DNA of 64,000 nucleotides from assembly GCA_964490875.1 (NCBI GenBank), contig CAZBEF010000006.1, positions 1 through 64,000 of the forward strand. Direction: 5' to 3'. A program made the position numbers and the translations under genes. This DNA is from CAYYYG01 sp964490875 (GTDB lineage: Bacteria > Patescibacteriota > Microgenomatia > UBA1406 > GWC2-37-13). The notes beneath the pieces were generated by a model, which saw only the letters and a program-made list of their open reading frames with translations, searched no databases and had not been told where the DNA came from. Positions 42,530-50,773 of the stretch are shown one piece after another; positions within the stretch are counted from its first letter, which is position 1, and every line of letters begins with the position of its first letter.

Positions 42530-43828
42530 TTAAAGCACCGGTCTTCTGCCTGTCGAAACATAAGTAAATCCGAGTGCTTTCATTTGAGATGGTTGGTAAA
42601 TATTTCGGCCGTCTATTATTACCGGTTTTTTCAACAATGATTTTACTTTCTTTAAATCGGCCTGCATAAATTCATTCCATTCGGTAAGAATTGCCAGCAG
42701 GTCTCCGTTTTTGACAGCTGCGTATGGATCGCTGTGAAAGGTAATTTTGTCGTTATACAGTCTTTTTACATTATCCATCGCAACAGGATCATACACATGA
42801 ATATCATATTTTTTTGCTAAGAGTTTATCAATAACATAGGTTGAAGGCGCTTCGCGAATGTCGTCGGTATTTGGTTTGAAACTTAATCCCCAGAAAACAA
42901 TCCGTTTTCCTTTGGCGTACTTCACAATTTTATTGAAGAAATTATCTTTAGCCTGGGCGTTCACTTTTTCTACCGATTGCAATAGCAGGGGATCAGTACT
43001 GAGGCTTTGTCCGATTTTAATAAGCGCTTTTACATCTTTTGGAAAACACGAACCACCATAGCCTACGCCGGGATTGAAGAATATTCTTCCAATCCGTTTA
43101 TCTAATCCAACACCATCGAGTACTGTTTCCACATCGGCGCCCGCTTGTTCACAGTAAAAAGAAATCAGGTTTGCAAAAGAAATTTTTGTGGCCAGCATTG
43201 CATTGGCTGTGTATTTTATAAGTTCTGCCGACGCTAAGTCTGTTATCACGCGCTTTCCAGGCAATGGTTTATGTAGTTCTACTAATTTATCAATTGCTTC
43301 CTGAGATTCTGAACCAATTACAATTCTGTCCGGATTCAATGTGTCAAAAATTCCTGTTCCTTCACGTAAAAATTCTGGGCATGAAGCAACGGCTACTTTC
43401 GCGGTTTTAGGTTTATTCTCGTTCAGAATGTCCATTACTTTCTTATTTGTCCCAACAGGAACGGTGCTTTTGCATGAAACTACGGTAAATCCTTTTTTCA
43501 GATGTTTGGCAACATTTTTAGCAACGGAAAAAACGGTAGAGAGATCGGCTTCACCATTTTCTTTTGGCGGGGTACCGACTGCAATAAAAACAATATCAGA
43601 AGAAGCAACGGCGTCTTCATATTCGGTGGTAAAGTGCAGTCTGCCTGCCTGATTATTTTTTTCAAGAAGTTCTTTCAGCCCTGGTTCGTAGATAATGGGG
43701 TCTCCGGATTTCAGTCTTTGTATCTTCTGCGGAGTATGTCCGACAACCCAAACAGTATTACCAAAATCCGCAAAAACACAGGCTGTCACAAGGCCGACAT
43801 ATCCGTGTCCTATGAAGGTTATTGTCAT
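42530..43828 (-). CDS. ugd: UDP-glucose 6-dehydrogenase
   Basis: 432 aa from the ATG at 43828; the frame runs to 43897, but the Rossmann start MTITFIGHGYVGLVTACVFADFG begins here and TATCAT lies 8 bases upstream. Catalytic Cys in GVGYGGSCFPKDVKALI, the VGTPP loop and the C-terminal domain WGLSFKPNTDDIREAPS are intact. It oxidises UDP-glucose twice to UDP-glucuronate, the substrate of the adjacent uxs. A GDP-mannose dehydrogenase role is the alternative within the superfamily, less likely in this context. Confidence 0.92.
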   Translation of the reverse strand: MTITFIGHGYVGLVTACVFADFGNTVWVVGHTPQKIQRLKSGDPIIYEPGLKELLEKNNQAGRLHFTTEYEDAVASSDIVFIAVGTPPKENGEADLSTVFSVAKNVAKHLKKGFTVVSCKSTVPVGTNKKVMDILNENKPKTAKVAVASCPEFLREGTGIFDTLNPDRIVIGSESQEAIDKLVELHKPLPGKRVITDLASAELIKYTANAMLATKISFANLISFYCEQAGADVETVLDGVGLDKRIGRIFFNPGVGYGGSCFPKDVKALIKIGQSLSTDPLLLQSVEKVNAQAKDNFFNKIVKYAKGKRIVFWGLSFKPNTDDIREAPSTYVIDKLLAKKYDIHVYDPVAMDNVKRLYNDKITFHSDPYAAVKNGDLLAILTEWNEFMQADLKKVKSLLKKPVIIDGRNIYQPSQMKALGFTYVSTGRRPVL

Positions 43829-43929
43829 AAAGTCATATGATATACGAAAAAACCCACAAAAACAAGTTAACATTCTGTACAATGAAACTATCGACAATTT
43901 TTATTAATAGATAAACATAAATACCCGCG

Positions 43930-44877
43930 GTGATATTTCTACACATATTTCAATTTATACTTTCCTTTATTGTTTTGAGTCTGGCCGCACAAGCCGTTGT
44001 AGATGGAGTTGACCATTTCGCCCGAAAACTAAAGATATCATCATTCTCGGCTTCATTTTTTATACTTGGCATCCTGACATCGCTTCCCGAAATCGGTGTA
44101 GGATTCAGCGCGGTGTTAGATAAACAGCCGGAGATTTTTGTGGGAAATTTAGTCGGTGCTTCATTTGTCCTTTTCCTACTTGCTGTTCCGCTGCTTGCTA
44201 TTTTTGGAAATGGAATAAAACTATCATATCAGCTCACGAACACGAATTTACTCTTCGCAATTTTTGTAATTTTAGTTCCAGCCGTGTTCGTCTCCGATGG
44301 TTCGGTAAGCATGGGCGAATCTTTTGCGATGATATTTTTGTATTTTATTCTGTTTTATTTTATTGAATCTAAGAAGAAGGTGCTTTCTGAACTGAAAGAA
44401 GAAGTCAAAGAAGATATCGCCACTCCGCGAAAACATTGGCTTATTTTGTTGATCCAGATTGTAGTAGGGTGTTTTATGATTTTTGTCGCCAGCCGGCAGT
44501 TGGTAAACACAATCGAATATTTTGCAATCTTATGGCATGCGCCTAAATATGTCATTAGTCTTCTTATTCTTGGAATTGGTACCAATCTTCCGGAATTCAC
44601 CATCGCAGCAACTTCTATCATCAGAAATGAAAAGGAAGTGGCGTTCGGCGATTATGTAGGATCTGCTGCCGCCAATACATTATTATTTGGAGTTCTTATT
44701 TTATTTACCGGACCGTTTACTATTCACAATGGAAATTTTTTCATGACGTTTGTGATCTTTACCATCGGCATGCTGGCGTTCTATCATTTCGCCAGATCAA
44801 AACGTGATATTTCACGGAAAGAAGGATTTTTATTACTGATAGTATATTTGGTGTTTATCCTCTTAGAACTCCTGTAG
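43930..44877 (+). CDS. CaCA-family cation exchanger (Na+/Ca2+ type)
   Basis: 315 aa with about ten hydrophobic segments in two halves. The alpha repeats are visible: ILGILTSLPEIGVGFSAVL with FVGNLVGASFVLFLL, and ILGIGTNLPEFTIAATS with FGDYVGSAAANTLLF. These carry the acidic residues for ion binding. It probably exports Ca2+ or moves Na+, K+ or H+ against it. The GTG start at 43930 is the only start that keeps the whole first helix. Its neighbours on both sides run the other way. Confidence 0.88.
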   Translation: MIFLHIFQFILSFIVLSLAAQAVVDGVDHFARKLKISSFSASFFILGILTSLPEIGVGFSAVLDKQPEIFVGNLVGASFVLFLLAVPLLAIFGNGIKLSYQLTNTNLLFAIFVILVPAVFVSDGSVSMGESFAMIFLYFILFYFIESKKKVLSELKEEVKEDIATPRKHWLILLIQIVVGCFMIFVASRQLVNTIEYFAILWHAPKYVISLLILGIGTNLPEFTIAATSIIRNEKEVAFGDYVGSAAANTLLFGVLILFTGPFTIHNGNFFMTFVIFTIGMLAFYHFARSKRDISRKEGFLLLIVYLVFILLELL

Positions 44878-44882
44878 AAATA

Positions 44883-45629
44883 TTATCTTGCTGGAGCTGT
44901 AAACCCTTGAATCATTATCCGATGGTTGAAGTCTTTTTCTAGTTGTTTAAGTTCAGCCATTAGTGACTTGGTTGAAAACTGATCATCACCTGCTTTGCCG
45001 ACTGCAATAAGAACAAAGGGATTCTCGGTAGTAATGAGATTGCCGAATCCATGAGCGCCTATTGCAATACTAATCGCGATTGCGGTATCTGCTAATGCTT
45101 CTTTTGTATTAAGAATTCCTCTGCTGATAATAAAACCAGGTGGAAGTCCTAATTTTTCAACACTATTTACTTCGGCTGCATCGTACAAAGCGTACCGTGC
45201 TATATGAAATTCCGGCGGGCGAACCATCTGGTCTTTATTTATGACTGAATAAGGTACCCCAAGTCTCTCGGCCAAAGATTTTGAGAAGTTCGCTGCGTTT
45301 TCCGGTGCTTTATCGGCAGGCTGTTTATTGTTAGCTGTATAAAGTGCTGCAGCGCCGCAGAGTTCGTGGGCGGTTACTTCATCCACTCCGGCATTTTTTG
45401 CAATTTCAAATGTTCTGTCTTCTCCCAATAATATTCCCGATCCGGCAATATGAAGTCCTTCTTCGGCAACTCCTTCATCGATACAAACTATCCGCCGATG
45501 TACTACACCGAATGCTTCTTTCCAGTGTGGTTGGGATTGAATATGTTTTTCTAATTCTCCGTTGTAGATTTTCTGTAAGGTGTCTGATTGTTGTTCGAAG
45601 TATTGTTGAACTTTCTGAATATCTGACAT
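44883..45629 (-). CDS. Beta-carbonic-anhydrase-like zinc protein
   Basis: 248 aa. RRIVCIDEGV has C49-x-D51 and AHELCGAA has H88-x-x-C91-G, the three zinc ligands plus the Asp of beta carbonic anhydrases (CxDxR...HxxCG). The Arg of CxDxR is replaced by Gly. The rest (AGSGILLGEDRTFEIAKNAGVDEV) fits a Rossmann-like half, while the C-terminal 110 residues are not recognisable. It may be a hydrolyase that no longer hydrates CO2. TATAAT lies six bases before the ATG. It diverges from a larger protein with the same signature. Confidence 0.55.
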   Translation of the reverse strand: MSDIQKVQQYFEQQSDTLQKIYNGELEKHIQSQPHWKEAFGVVHRRIVCIDEGVAEEGLHIAGSGILLGEDRTFEIAKNAGVDEVTAHELCGAAALYTANNKQPADKAPENAANFSKSLAERLGVPYSVINKDQMVRPPEFHIARYALYDAAEVNSVEKLGLPPGFIISRGILNTKEALADTAIAISIAIGAHGFGNLITTENPFVLIAVGKAGDDQFSTKSLMAELKQLEKDFNHRIMIQGFTAPAR

Positions 45630-45635
45630 AATGAA

Positions 45636-45641
45636 ATTATA
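45636..45641 (-). promoter_or_regulatory. -10 box of the 248-aa carbonic-anhydrase-like gene
   Basis: Minus-strand TATAAT six bases before the ATG at 45629. Confidence 0.6.
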
Positions 45642-45643
45642 TC

Positions 45644-45680
45644 ATGTGTTTTAAACACATAAATGATGTGTTGTTAACAT
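45644..45680. promoter_or_regulatory. Two operator-like palindromes in a divergent promoter
   Basis: ATGTGTTT-T-AAACACAT (45644-45660) is a perfect 8-bp inverted repeat. ATGTGTTGTTAACAT (45666-45680) is a weaker second site. The two ATGTGTT halves are 22 bases apart, two turns of the helix. The sites lie between the -10 boxes of both divergent genes, and the second overlaps the -35 TTGTTA of the plus-strand gene, so a regulator bound here could control both. Confidence 0.5.
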
Positions 45681-45699
45681 CCTATAGTTATTATATAAT
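45671..45699 (+). promoter_or_regulatory. Promoter of the 653-aa gene
   Basis: TTGTTA (45671-45676), 17-base spacer, TATAAT (45694-45699), then six bases and ATG at 45706. Confidence 0.65.
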
Positions 45700-45705
45700 T
45701 CAAAA

Positions 45706-47667
45706 ATGACACGAGTAGAAGCTAGTAGTATTATAGATAATTCAAGAAATTTAGAAAATCCTATAACTGTAATTGCTGGATCGCTCCGAAAAGAAAGAGT
45801 TGGAAATGCTGTGGGTGAATATAGCCAGGGATTGAGAGAATTTTTGCAAATAAATAATACATTAGCAGAATATCTAGGTTTATCTGCTGAGCAAGTTGAA
45901 TTATTAGCACAATCTACCTCACGTGAAATAGAAATCGCATCAGAGTATACTTCTGAAACTATTCTTGAACTTAATAAAAGGTATAAAGAAAAGCGCTCTA
46001 AAAGATTTTCTGAACTAAAAAGACGTGATAATGCATTGTGGAATAAAAATGGACACAACATTCGAGAAGGAGTAATGCTCTGTGTAGATCTCGGGATTCC
46101 AAGAGAAATTTATGCGCCTGATACAACTATTGGAAGGTCGCTTGCAGGAAATACTCCAAAAACTTATGTTCCTTCATTGAATAGATTTGTTTTAACGCAA
46201 TCATATTTAAAAAAGTTATTTTTACATGAACAGAGACAAAATCCGCCAGATGCGCGTGTAGAATGGATTGATGTTCATACGCAATGCGGTAGAGTTGGAC
46301 AAATGCTTAGCAATACAGGAAGCACGGGCAACATAATACCTACATTTAGTACCTATTTTGAACATGCTGATGCTTTATATGATGAATTTAATGGTGATCC
46401 TGATGCAGTTGAATCAGGGTTGGAAATTCTGAAACAATACTGGACTGATCACCGACCAGATACAGGCACGATGCCAATTACGGATGAAGGAAGGCTAGCA
46501 GCTGTTTTACAAAAAGTTGCAAAAAGACAAGCTATTAAACGTGAAGTCACTGTAGTCCCGACTGAAATGCCAATTAAACTTGTAGATAAGAGAGATCTAA
46601 ATATTTACACAGGTCTTGATAATATAGAAGTAATGACCCGGCAGGATGTCATTCAAGCTGGAGGTTATACAGATGAGATTCTCGAACAGCTTGTAAGTGA
46701 AGGTAAAATTTTTTCTTTAAAACATAAGGCTCAAGAAATTTTTCAACTGCTTGACCAGAATGGATTAAATAGAGGAAGTAGAACGTACGAAGAATTACAA
46801 ACAGAATGGATTCCCGTTCAAGAGGAGTTAATGACAATTACAGAAAATCTATGGCAACTTTATACTTCTGATAATCCAGAATCACAACCTTTAAAGAATG
46901 CAGTAAGTCACTTTCTCCATTCAATTGGCCATACGAGTACCATTGATCCTTCACCCGAAGTAGAAGAATCAGTTCAAAGAAGATTAATTCATGATTTCTT
47001 TCATATAACCTCTTACACCTATCTACTTAATACTTTTGAGAAAGGAAATGCACCAGGTCAACATTTGGAAGGACATTTAGAAATAGGCGCACCAGCAGAT
47101 GAAGGAGCGAGAAAACATGCAGCATTAGGCTCGGGAGTACTTGATAAGGCAGATGCGTCCACAATCTTAACAGAACACGCTGTATTGCTTCACTCAACTC
47201 CAGGGAAAAAAGGCTATCCAGATCCGGCGCTAATACGAATTGATACGGAACAACCAAGTACTAACAATATGACATATGAAGAAACCGAAAAAGCAATGGA
47301 TGTATTAAGAGAATCACTAAAACTATGGCCTTATATGGTAGTAGGCGACATCGTGCCATTTATTGTAATCAGAGGAAAGAGAGAAGGTGGAATCTCAAGA
47401 CTTCCATTATCTATATTAAAATCTTTTGACAATATGGGAATTTGTTTTGAGCGCGGTGATTTGCCAATGTTTGTTCCGGCAGTAAATTCTACCGGGAAAG
47501 TAGTACTTATTCCGGCACGGGATATCATTCAAACCCGCTTATCTGTATTAGATCAAAATGGTGGATTGAAAGAGTTTAGAAATGCTTTAGCTCATGTAGC
47601 AGATAATTATTCTCATGATGAAGTACAGAGAAGTTTCGAGCTAGGCAATAAAAATCCTAGATCTTAG
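45706..47667 (+). CDS. Large unknown protein with a carbonic-anhydrase-like zinc signature
   Basis: 653 aa, soluble. VMLCVDLGIP has C126-x-D128 and IDVHTQCGRVG has H191-x-x-C194-G, the same C-x-D-x-G and H-x-x-C-G spacing rules as in the divergent 248-aa gene and as in beta carbonic anhydrases. Residues 1-120 are helical and charged. Residues 300-653 are unrecognised; HDFFHITSYTYLL (about 427) and LEGHLEIGAPADEGARKHAAL could bind metal but fit no HD pattern clearly. It uses many AGA and TTA codons. It ends 3 bases before the convergent rmlB stop. The function is unknown. Confidence 0.6.
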   Translation: MTRVEASSIIDNSRNLENPITVIAGSLRKERVGNAVGEYSQGLREFLQINNTLAEYLGLSAEQVELLAQSTSREIEIASEYTSETILELNKRYKEKRSKRFSELKRRDNALWNKNGHNIREGVMLCVDLGIPREIYAPDTTIGRSLAGNTPKTYVPSLNRFVLTQSYLKKLFLHEQRQNPPDARVEWIDVHTQCGRVGQMLSNTGSTGNIIPTFSTYFEHADALYDEFNGDPDAVESGLEILKQYWTDHRPDTGTMPITDEGRLAAVLQKVAKRQAIKREVTVVPTEMPIKLVDKRDLNIYTGLDNIEVMTRQDVIQAGGYTDEILEQLVSEGKIFSLKHKAQEIFQLLDQNGLNRGSRTYEELQTEWIPVQEELMTITENLWQLYTSDNPESQPLKNAVSHFLHSIGHTSTIDPSPEVEESVQRRLIHDFFHITSYTYLLNTFEKGNAPGQHLEGHLEIGAPADEGARKHAALGSGVLDKADASTILTEHAVLLHSTPGKKGYPDPALIRIDTEQPSTNNMTYEETEKAMDVLRESLKLWPYMVVGDIVPFIVIRGKREGGISRLPLSILKSFDNMGICFERGDLPMFVPAVNSTGKVVLIPARDIIQTRLSVLDQNGGLKEFRNALAHVADNYSHDEVQRSFELGNKNPRS

Positions 47668-47670
47668 ATG

Positions 47671-48684
47671 CTACTTAGATGAATATTGTTTTTGATAGTA
47701 GTTTTGGTATTCTCCACTTTTTATTTTCTTCCACCAATCCGTATTATTCGTATACCACTCAACTGTCTTCTTCAGATTTTCTTCGAAATCGAAAGCAGGA
47801 GACCAGCCGAGTTCGTTATGAATTTTACTCCAATCTATTGCATATCTTCTATCGTGTCCCGGTCTATCCTTTACATATTCAATCATGCTTTCATCTTTCC
47901 CCATGATTTTTAAAATCTTTTTTATCACTTCAATATTGGGAATATCTTCGTGCATGGAACCAACGTAATACGTTTCGCCGATTTTTCCTTTGGTAAGAAT
48001 TGCATCAATTGCGGTGCAGTGATCTTCTACATATAACCAGTCCCGAACGTATAATCCGTCGCCGTACACTGGCACTTTTTTACCCTCCATAAGATTCGTT
48101 ATCGCAAGAGGAATTAGTTTTTCGGGAAACATATAGGGGCCGAAGTTGTTGGCACAGTTTGAAATAGTTACCGGAAGTCCATAAGTTATGTAATACGCGC
48201 GGACAAGATGATCGGATCCGGCTTTAGAAGCAGCGTAGGGGCTGCGCGGGTTATAGTTTGTTTTCTCGTTGAATTTTTCTGTCGAATTTAATTCGAGTGC
48301 GCCGAAGATTTCGTCGGTGCTTATGTGGTGAAATCGTTTAATTTTATTTTTTAAAGCTGCATCGAGGAGAACTGCGGTTCCGATTACATTTGTTTTAACA
48401 AAAGTGAGCGGATCCATAATCGATCTGTCGACATGGGATTCAGCAGCGAAATGGACTACAGTGTCAATTCCAACCATTGCATCGTTTACTGTTTTTGCAT
48501 CGCATATGTCGCCTTTTATGAATGTGTAGTTGGGGTTATTGGCAACATCTTTTAGGCTTTCAAGGTTTCCGGCATAGGTGAGTTTGTCGAAGTTTACAAT
48601 ACTATCGCCTGGATGATTTTTCAGCCAGTATCTAATAAAGTTTGATCCGATGAATCCTGCTCCACCTGTTACTAAAAGTTTCAT
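47671..48684 (-). CDS. rmlB: dTDP-glucose 4,6-dehydratase
   Basis: 337 aa. Second step of dTDP-rhamnose and related sugar synthesis. NAD loop GGAGFIGSNFIRY (7-19), the TDEIFG segment (HHISTDEIFGAL), YxxxK in SPYAASKAGSDHL and the NNFGPYMFPEKLIP stretch are typical. TAAAAT lies six bases before its ATG. rmlA, rmlC and rmlD are not in the window. It is alone between a convergent gene and a divergent one. Confidence 0.94.
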   Translation of the reverse strand: MKLLVTGGAGFIGSNFIRYWLKNHPGDSIVNFDKLTYAGNLESLKDVANNPNYTFIKGDICDAKTVNDAMVGIDTVVHFAAESHVDRSIMDPLTFVKTNVIGTAVLLDAALKNKIKRFHHISTDEIFGALELNSTEKFNEKTNYNPRSPYAASKAGSDHLVRAYYITYGLPVTISNCANNFGPYMFPEKLIPLAITNLMEGKKVPVYGDGLYVRDWLYVEDHCTAIDAILTKGKIGETYYVGSMHEDIPNIEVIKKILKIMGKDESMIEYVKDRPGHDRRYAIDWSKIHNELGWSPAFDFEENLKKTVEWYTNNTDWWKKIKSGEYQNYYQKQYSSK

Positions 48685-48710
48685 ATGGTAATTTTAACAT
48701 ATTTGTTCAA

Positions 48711-48757
48711 GTCATTCTAAGCGAAGCCAAGTCTGACTTGGCAAAGCGAAGAATCCA
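48711..48757. repeat. Palindromic element of family B with inner hairpin
   Basis: GTCATTCTAAGCGAA, hairpin GCCAAGT-CTG-ACTTGGC, then AAAGCGAAGAATCC. The GTCATTCT...AGAATCC ends match the GTCATCCT...AGGATCC elements elsewhere in the window. Confidence 0.6.
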
Positions 48758-48774
48758 GCATTATTAAGAATTGT

Positions 48775-48855
48775 TCGCTCGATACGAGTTTTTTTTGCCG
48801 CCTCACCCACTGCTGTGGGGCCCAGGCGATTGCAAAAAAAATTGTATCTTCGCTC
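48775..48855. repeat. Repeat family A element, copy 3
   Basis: TCGCTCGATACGAGTTTTTT and AAAAAAAATTGTATCTTCGCTC ends. The centre has CCCACTGCTGTGGGGCCCAGGCGATT but lacks the CCTGCCTGCGGCAGGCAGG palindrome of copies 1 and 2. It lies directly upstream of the histidine phosphatase gene. Confidence 0.75.
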
Positions 48856-48880
48856 ACTTTTCTTTACCTTCCTGTTATGT

Positions 48881-48886
48881 TATCAT
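48881..48886 (+). promoter_or_regulatory. -10 box of the histidine phosphatase gene
   Basis: TATCAT, exactly six bases before the ATG at 48893. Confidence 0.5.
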
Positions 48887-48892
48887 CGTAGA

Positions 48893-49540
48893 ATGAAAAA
48901 TCAGTACACCACCTTTTATATTGTCCGGCATGGGCAGACTGATTGGAATGTAAAAGGCATTATGCAGGGGCAGAAGGATTCAATATTAACCATAGTCGGC
49001 GAAGAACAGGCCAAGAATGTTGCTGAAGAATTAAAGTCGGTTGAATTCGATGCCGCATTTTCTTCGGATTTGGTCCGTGCGAAAAGGACTGCAGAAATTA
49101 TCGCGTTAGACGATAAGCTGGCAGTTCAAACAACAAAGCTTTTACGAGAGCGGGCATTTGGAAAATTGGAAGGTCAGCCGTATGAAGCAATTAGGTCATA
49201 TGAACAATTGTATTTAGCATTGAATGATAGAGAAAAAATATCTTATCGTGTTGATGAAAATTCTGAAAACGACGAAGAAGTAGTAACCCGTATGATCCGG
49301 TTTATCCGTGAAACAGCCGTTATTTATCCTGCAAAAACAGTTTTAGTTGTTTCACACGGCGACATAATGCATAAGTTTTTAATTCATCTTGGTTTCGCGA
49401 AGCATTCTAATTTACCTGTATGGGGATTAGGAAATACCTGTTATATTAAACTGGAAACAGATGGAGTAGATTTTTTTATAAAAGAAACTAAACGTATCAC
49501 GTTCCACGAAAATTGGATGAATGCAAGTTCGGCTGATTAA
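48893..49540 (+). CDS. Histidine phosphatase family protein (phosphoglycerate-mutase-like)
   Basis: 215 aa from the ATG at 48893; an upstream frame from 48815 runs through a palindromic repeat and is not the real start. The RHG motif is at 12-14 (IVRHGQTDWN), SSDLVRAKRTAE follows, then LRERAFGKLEG, and the second His is in VVSHGDIMHKFL. It may be a phosphoglycerate mutase, alpha-ribazole phosphatase or broad phosphatase. The 3' end overlaps the 3' end of the convergent miaB by 44 bases. Confidence 0.88.
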   Translation: MKNQYTTFYIVRHGQTDWNVKGIMQGQKDSILTIVGEEQAKNVAEELKSVEFDAAFSSDLVRAKRTAEIIALDDKLAVQTTKLLRERAFGKLEGQPYEAIRSYEQLYLALNDREKISYRVDENSENDEEVVTRMIRFIRETAVIYPAKTVLVVSHGDIMHKFLIHLGFAKHSNLPVWGLGNTCYIKLETDGVDFFIKETKRITFHENWMNASSAD

Positions 49541-50762
49541 TTATATCTTCCAAAATCTGCCAGCGCTTCTTTTTTACATCATGCGGAATATCATCGGTCA
49601 TTACTTTTGTAGCTGCTGTCATTGGTCTCGGCGTGTACATGGCAACATATGCTTTTTCAAAACCTACCTGTTTAGCAAGCTCAACGGTGCCTTGAAATTC
49701 TTCATCGGTCTCACCGCAAAAGCCAACTATAATATCTGTAGAAAATTTAATATCAGGAATTTTTTTCCGCATTTTGTTGATTATATCCATATATTCTTCG
49801 CGGGTATACCATCGGTTCATCCGCCGCAAAACAGTATTATCTCCAGATTGCACCGGCAGGTGAATGAGCCGGGTAATATTTTTGTTTAGGGCAATAACGT
49901 CTATCAGTTCATCAGAAAAATCCCACGGGTTTGAAGACATAAAATCTACTTTTTTAAATCCCATTAACGCAACTGCTTCAAGAAGATAGGGGAAGAGTGT
50001 TGGAATTCTGTGCCGGCCAAGGTGTTTGACGTAAACGGGTTTAATTTCTTTACCACTTAAAGTAAGTTTTGTTGGTAACGGGATTGCCGCGTCGCGCTTA
50101 TTGTCTGCGCTCCTCGCAATGACGTTTGAGGTAAAGTAAGTCTTATCAATGTCTCTCATAACCTGTATGTTTTTTTCACCAAGAATCAAATCGGCGCCGT
50201 AGGAGTTTACATTCTGTCCAAGAAGCATCACTTGTTCATATCCTTTTGCCTTAAGATGAAGACATTCAGTTATAATATCTTCATACGGCCTGCTGATCTC
50301 TCTTCCCCGGGTAAACGGCACTACACAAAAGGTGCAGAAATTATTGCAGCCGTTTGAAATCGGCACCCATCCGATCAAATTATTTTGTCTTACCGGCTGA
50401 TTATCAAAGCCGATTTCTTCAATTGGAAGAAATTCATCGACTTCCGGCATAATGGTGCGGATCCTATCAAGATATTTGCCTGTTTTATCGCGAAATGCCA
50501 ATCCTACCATACAGCCTGTAACGATAATTTTGAAATGTTTGCCTTCATTCGTCTTTTTTTCTTTAATCTTTGCAAGGTTATTAACTAATCCATACACTCT
50601 ATTTTCAGCCTGCTGGCGGACCATACATGTATTTATGATGACATAATTTGCAGTAGTATAGCTTGTAGCCTCTGTCATTCCGCGCGCTTTAAATGCCGCA
50701 GCAACACGCTCCGAGTCTGCGACATTCTGCTGACATCCAAATGTTTTAATGTAATATTTCAT
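49497..50762 (-). CDS. miaB: tRNA methylthiotransferase MiaB, TRAM domain missing, with an in-frame repeat insert
   Basis: 421 aa. It adds a methylthio group to i6A37 of tRNAs. The N-terminal 4Fe-4S domain has GCQQNVADSERV, NTCMVRQQAENRVYG and VTGCMVG; the radical SAM motif is CNNFCTFC. The protein stops after YTPRPMTAATKVMTDDIPHDVKKKRWQ with a short tail where the TRAM RNA-binding domain should begin. Residues about 213-228 (NVIARSADNKRDAAIP) are encoded by a palindromic repeat (50078-50125) of 48 bases that keeps the frame. Confidence 0.9.
   Translation of the reverse strand: MKYYIKTFGCQQNVADSERVAAAFKARGMTEATSYTTANYVIINTCMVRQQAENRVYGLVNNLAKIKEKKTNEGKHFKIIVTGCMVGLAFRDKTGKYLDRIRTIMPEVDEFLPIEEIGFDNQPVRQNNLIGWVPISNGCNNFCTFCVVPFTRGREISRPYEDIITECLHLKAKGYEQVMLLGQNVNSYGADLILGEKNIQVMRDIDKTYFTSNVIARSADNKRDAAIPLPTKLTLSGKEIKPVYVKHLGRHRIPTLFPYLLEAVALMGFKKVDFMSSNPWDFSDELIDVIALNKNITRLIHLPVQSGDNTVLRRMNRWYTREEYMDIINKMRKKIPDIKFSTDIIVGFCGETDEEFQGTVELAKQVGFEKAYVAMYTPRPMTAATKVMTDDIPHDVKKKRWQILEDIINQPNLHSSNFRGT
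50078..50125. repeat. Palindromic element in frame inside miaB
   Basis: GGGATTGCCGCGTCGCGCTT at one end and CGCTCCTCGCAATGACGT at the other. Compare the intergenic copy at 27656-27690. Length 48 bases, a multiple of three, with no stop in the miaB frame. Confidence 0.7.
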
Positions 50763-50773
50763 AAGTCTTTTTT

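Noticed and set aside
43829..43897. N-terminal extension of UDP-glucose dehydrogenase
   Set aside because: The Rossmann fold starts at 43828; the extension has no family match and contains the likely -10 box.
48815..48892. N-terminal extension of the histidine phosphatase
   Set aside because: It runs through a repeat element, and the RHG protein begins naturally at 48893 with a -10 box six bases upstream.
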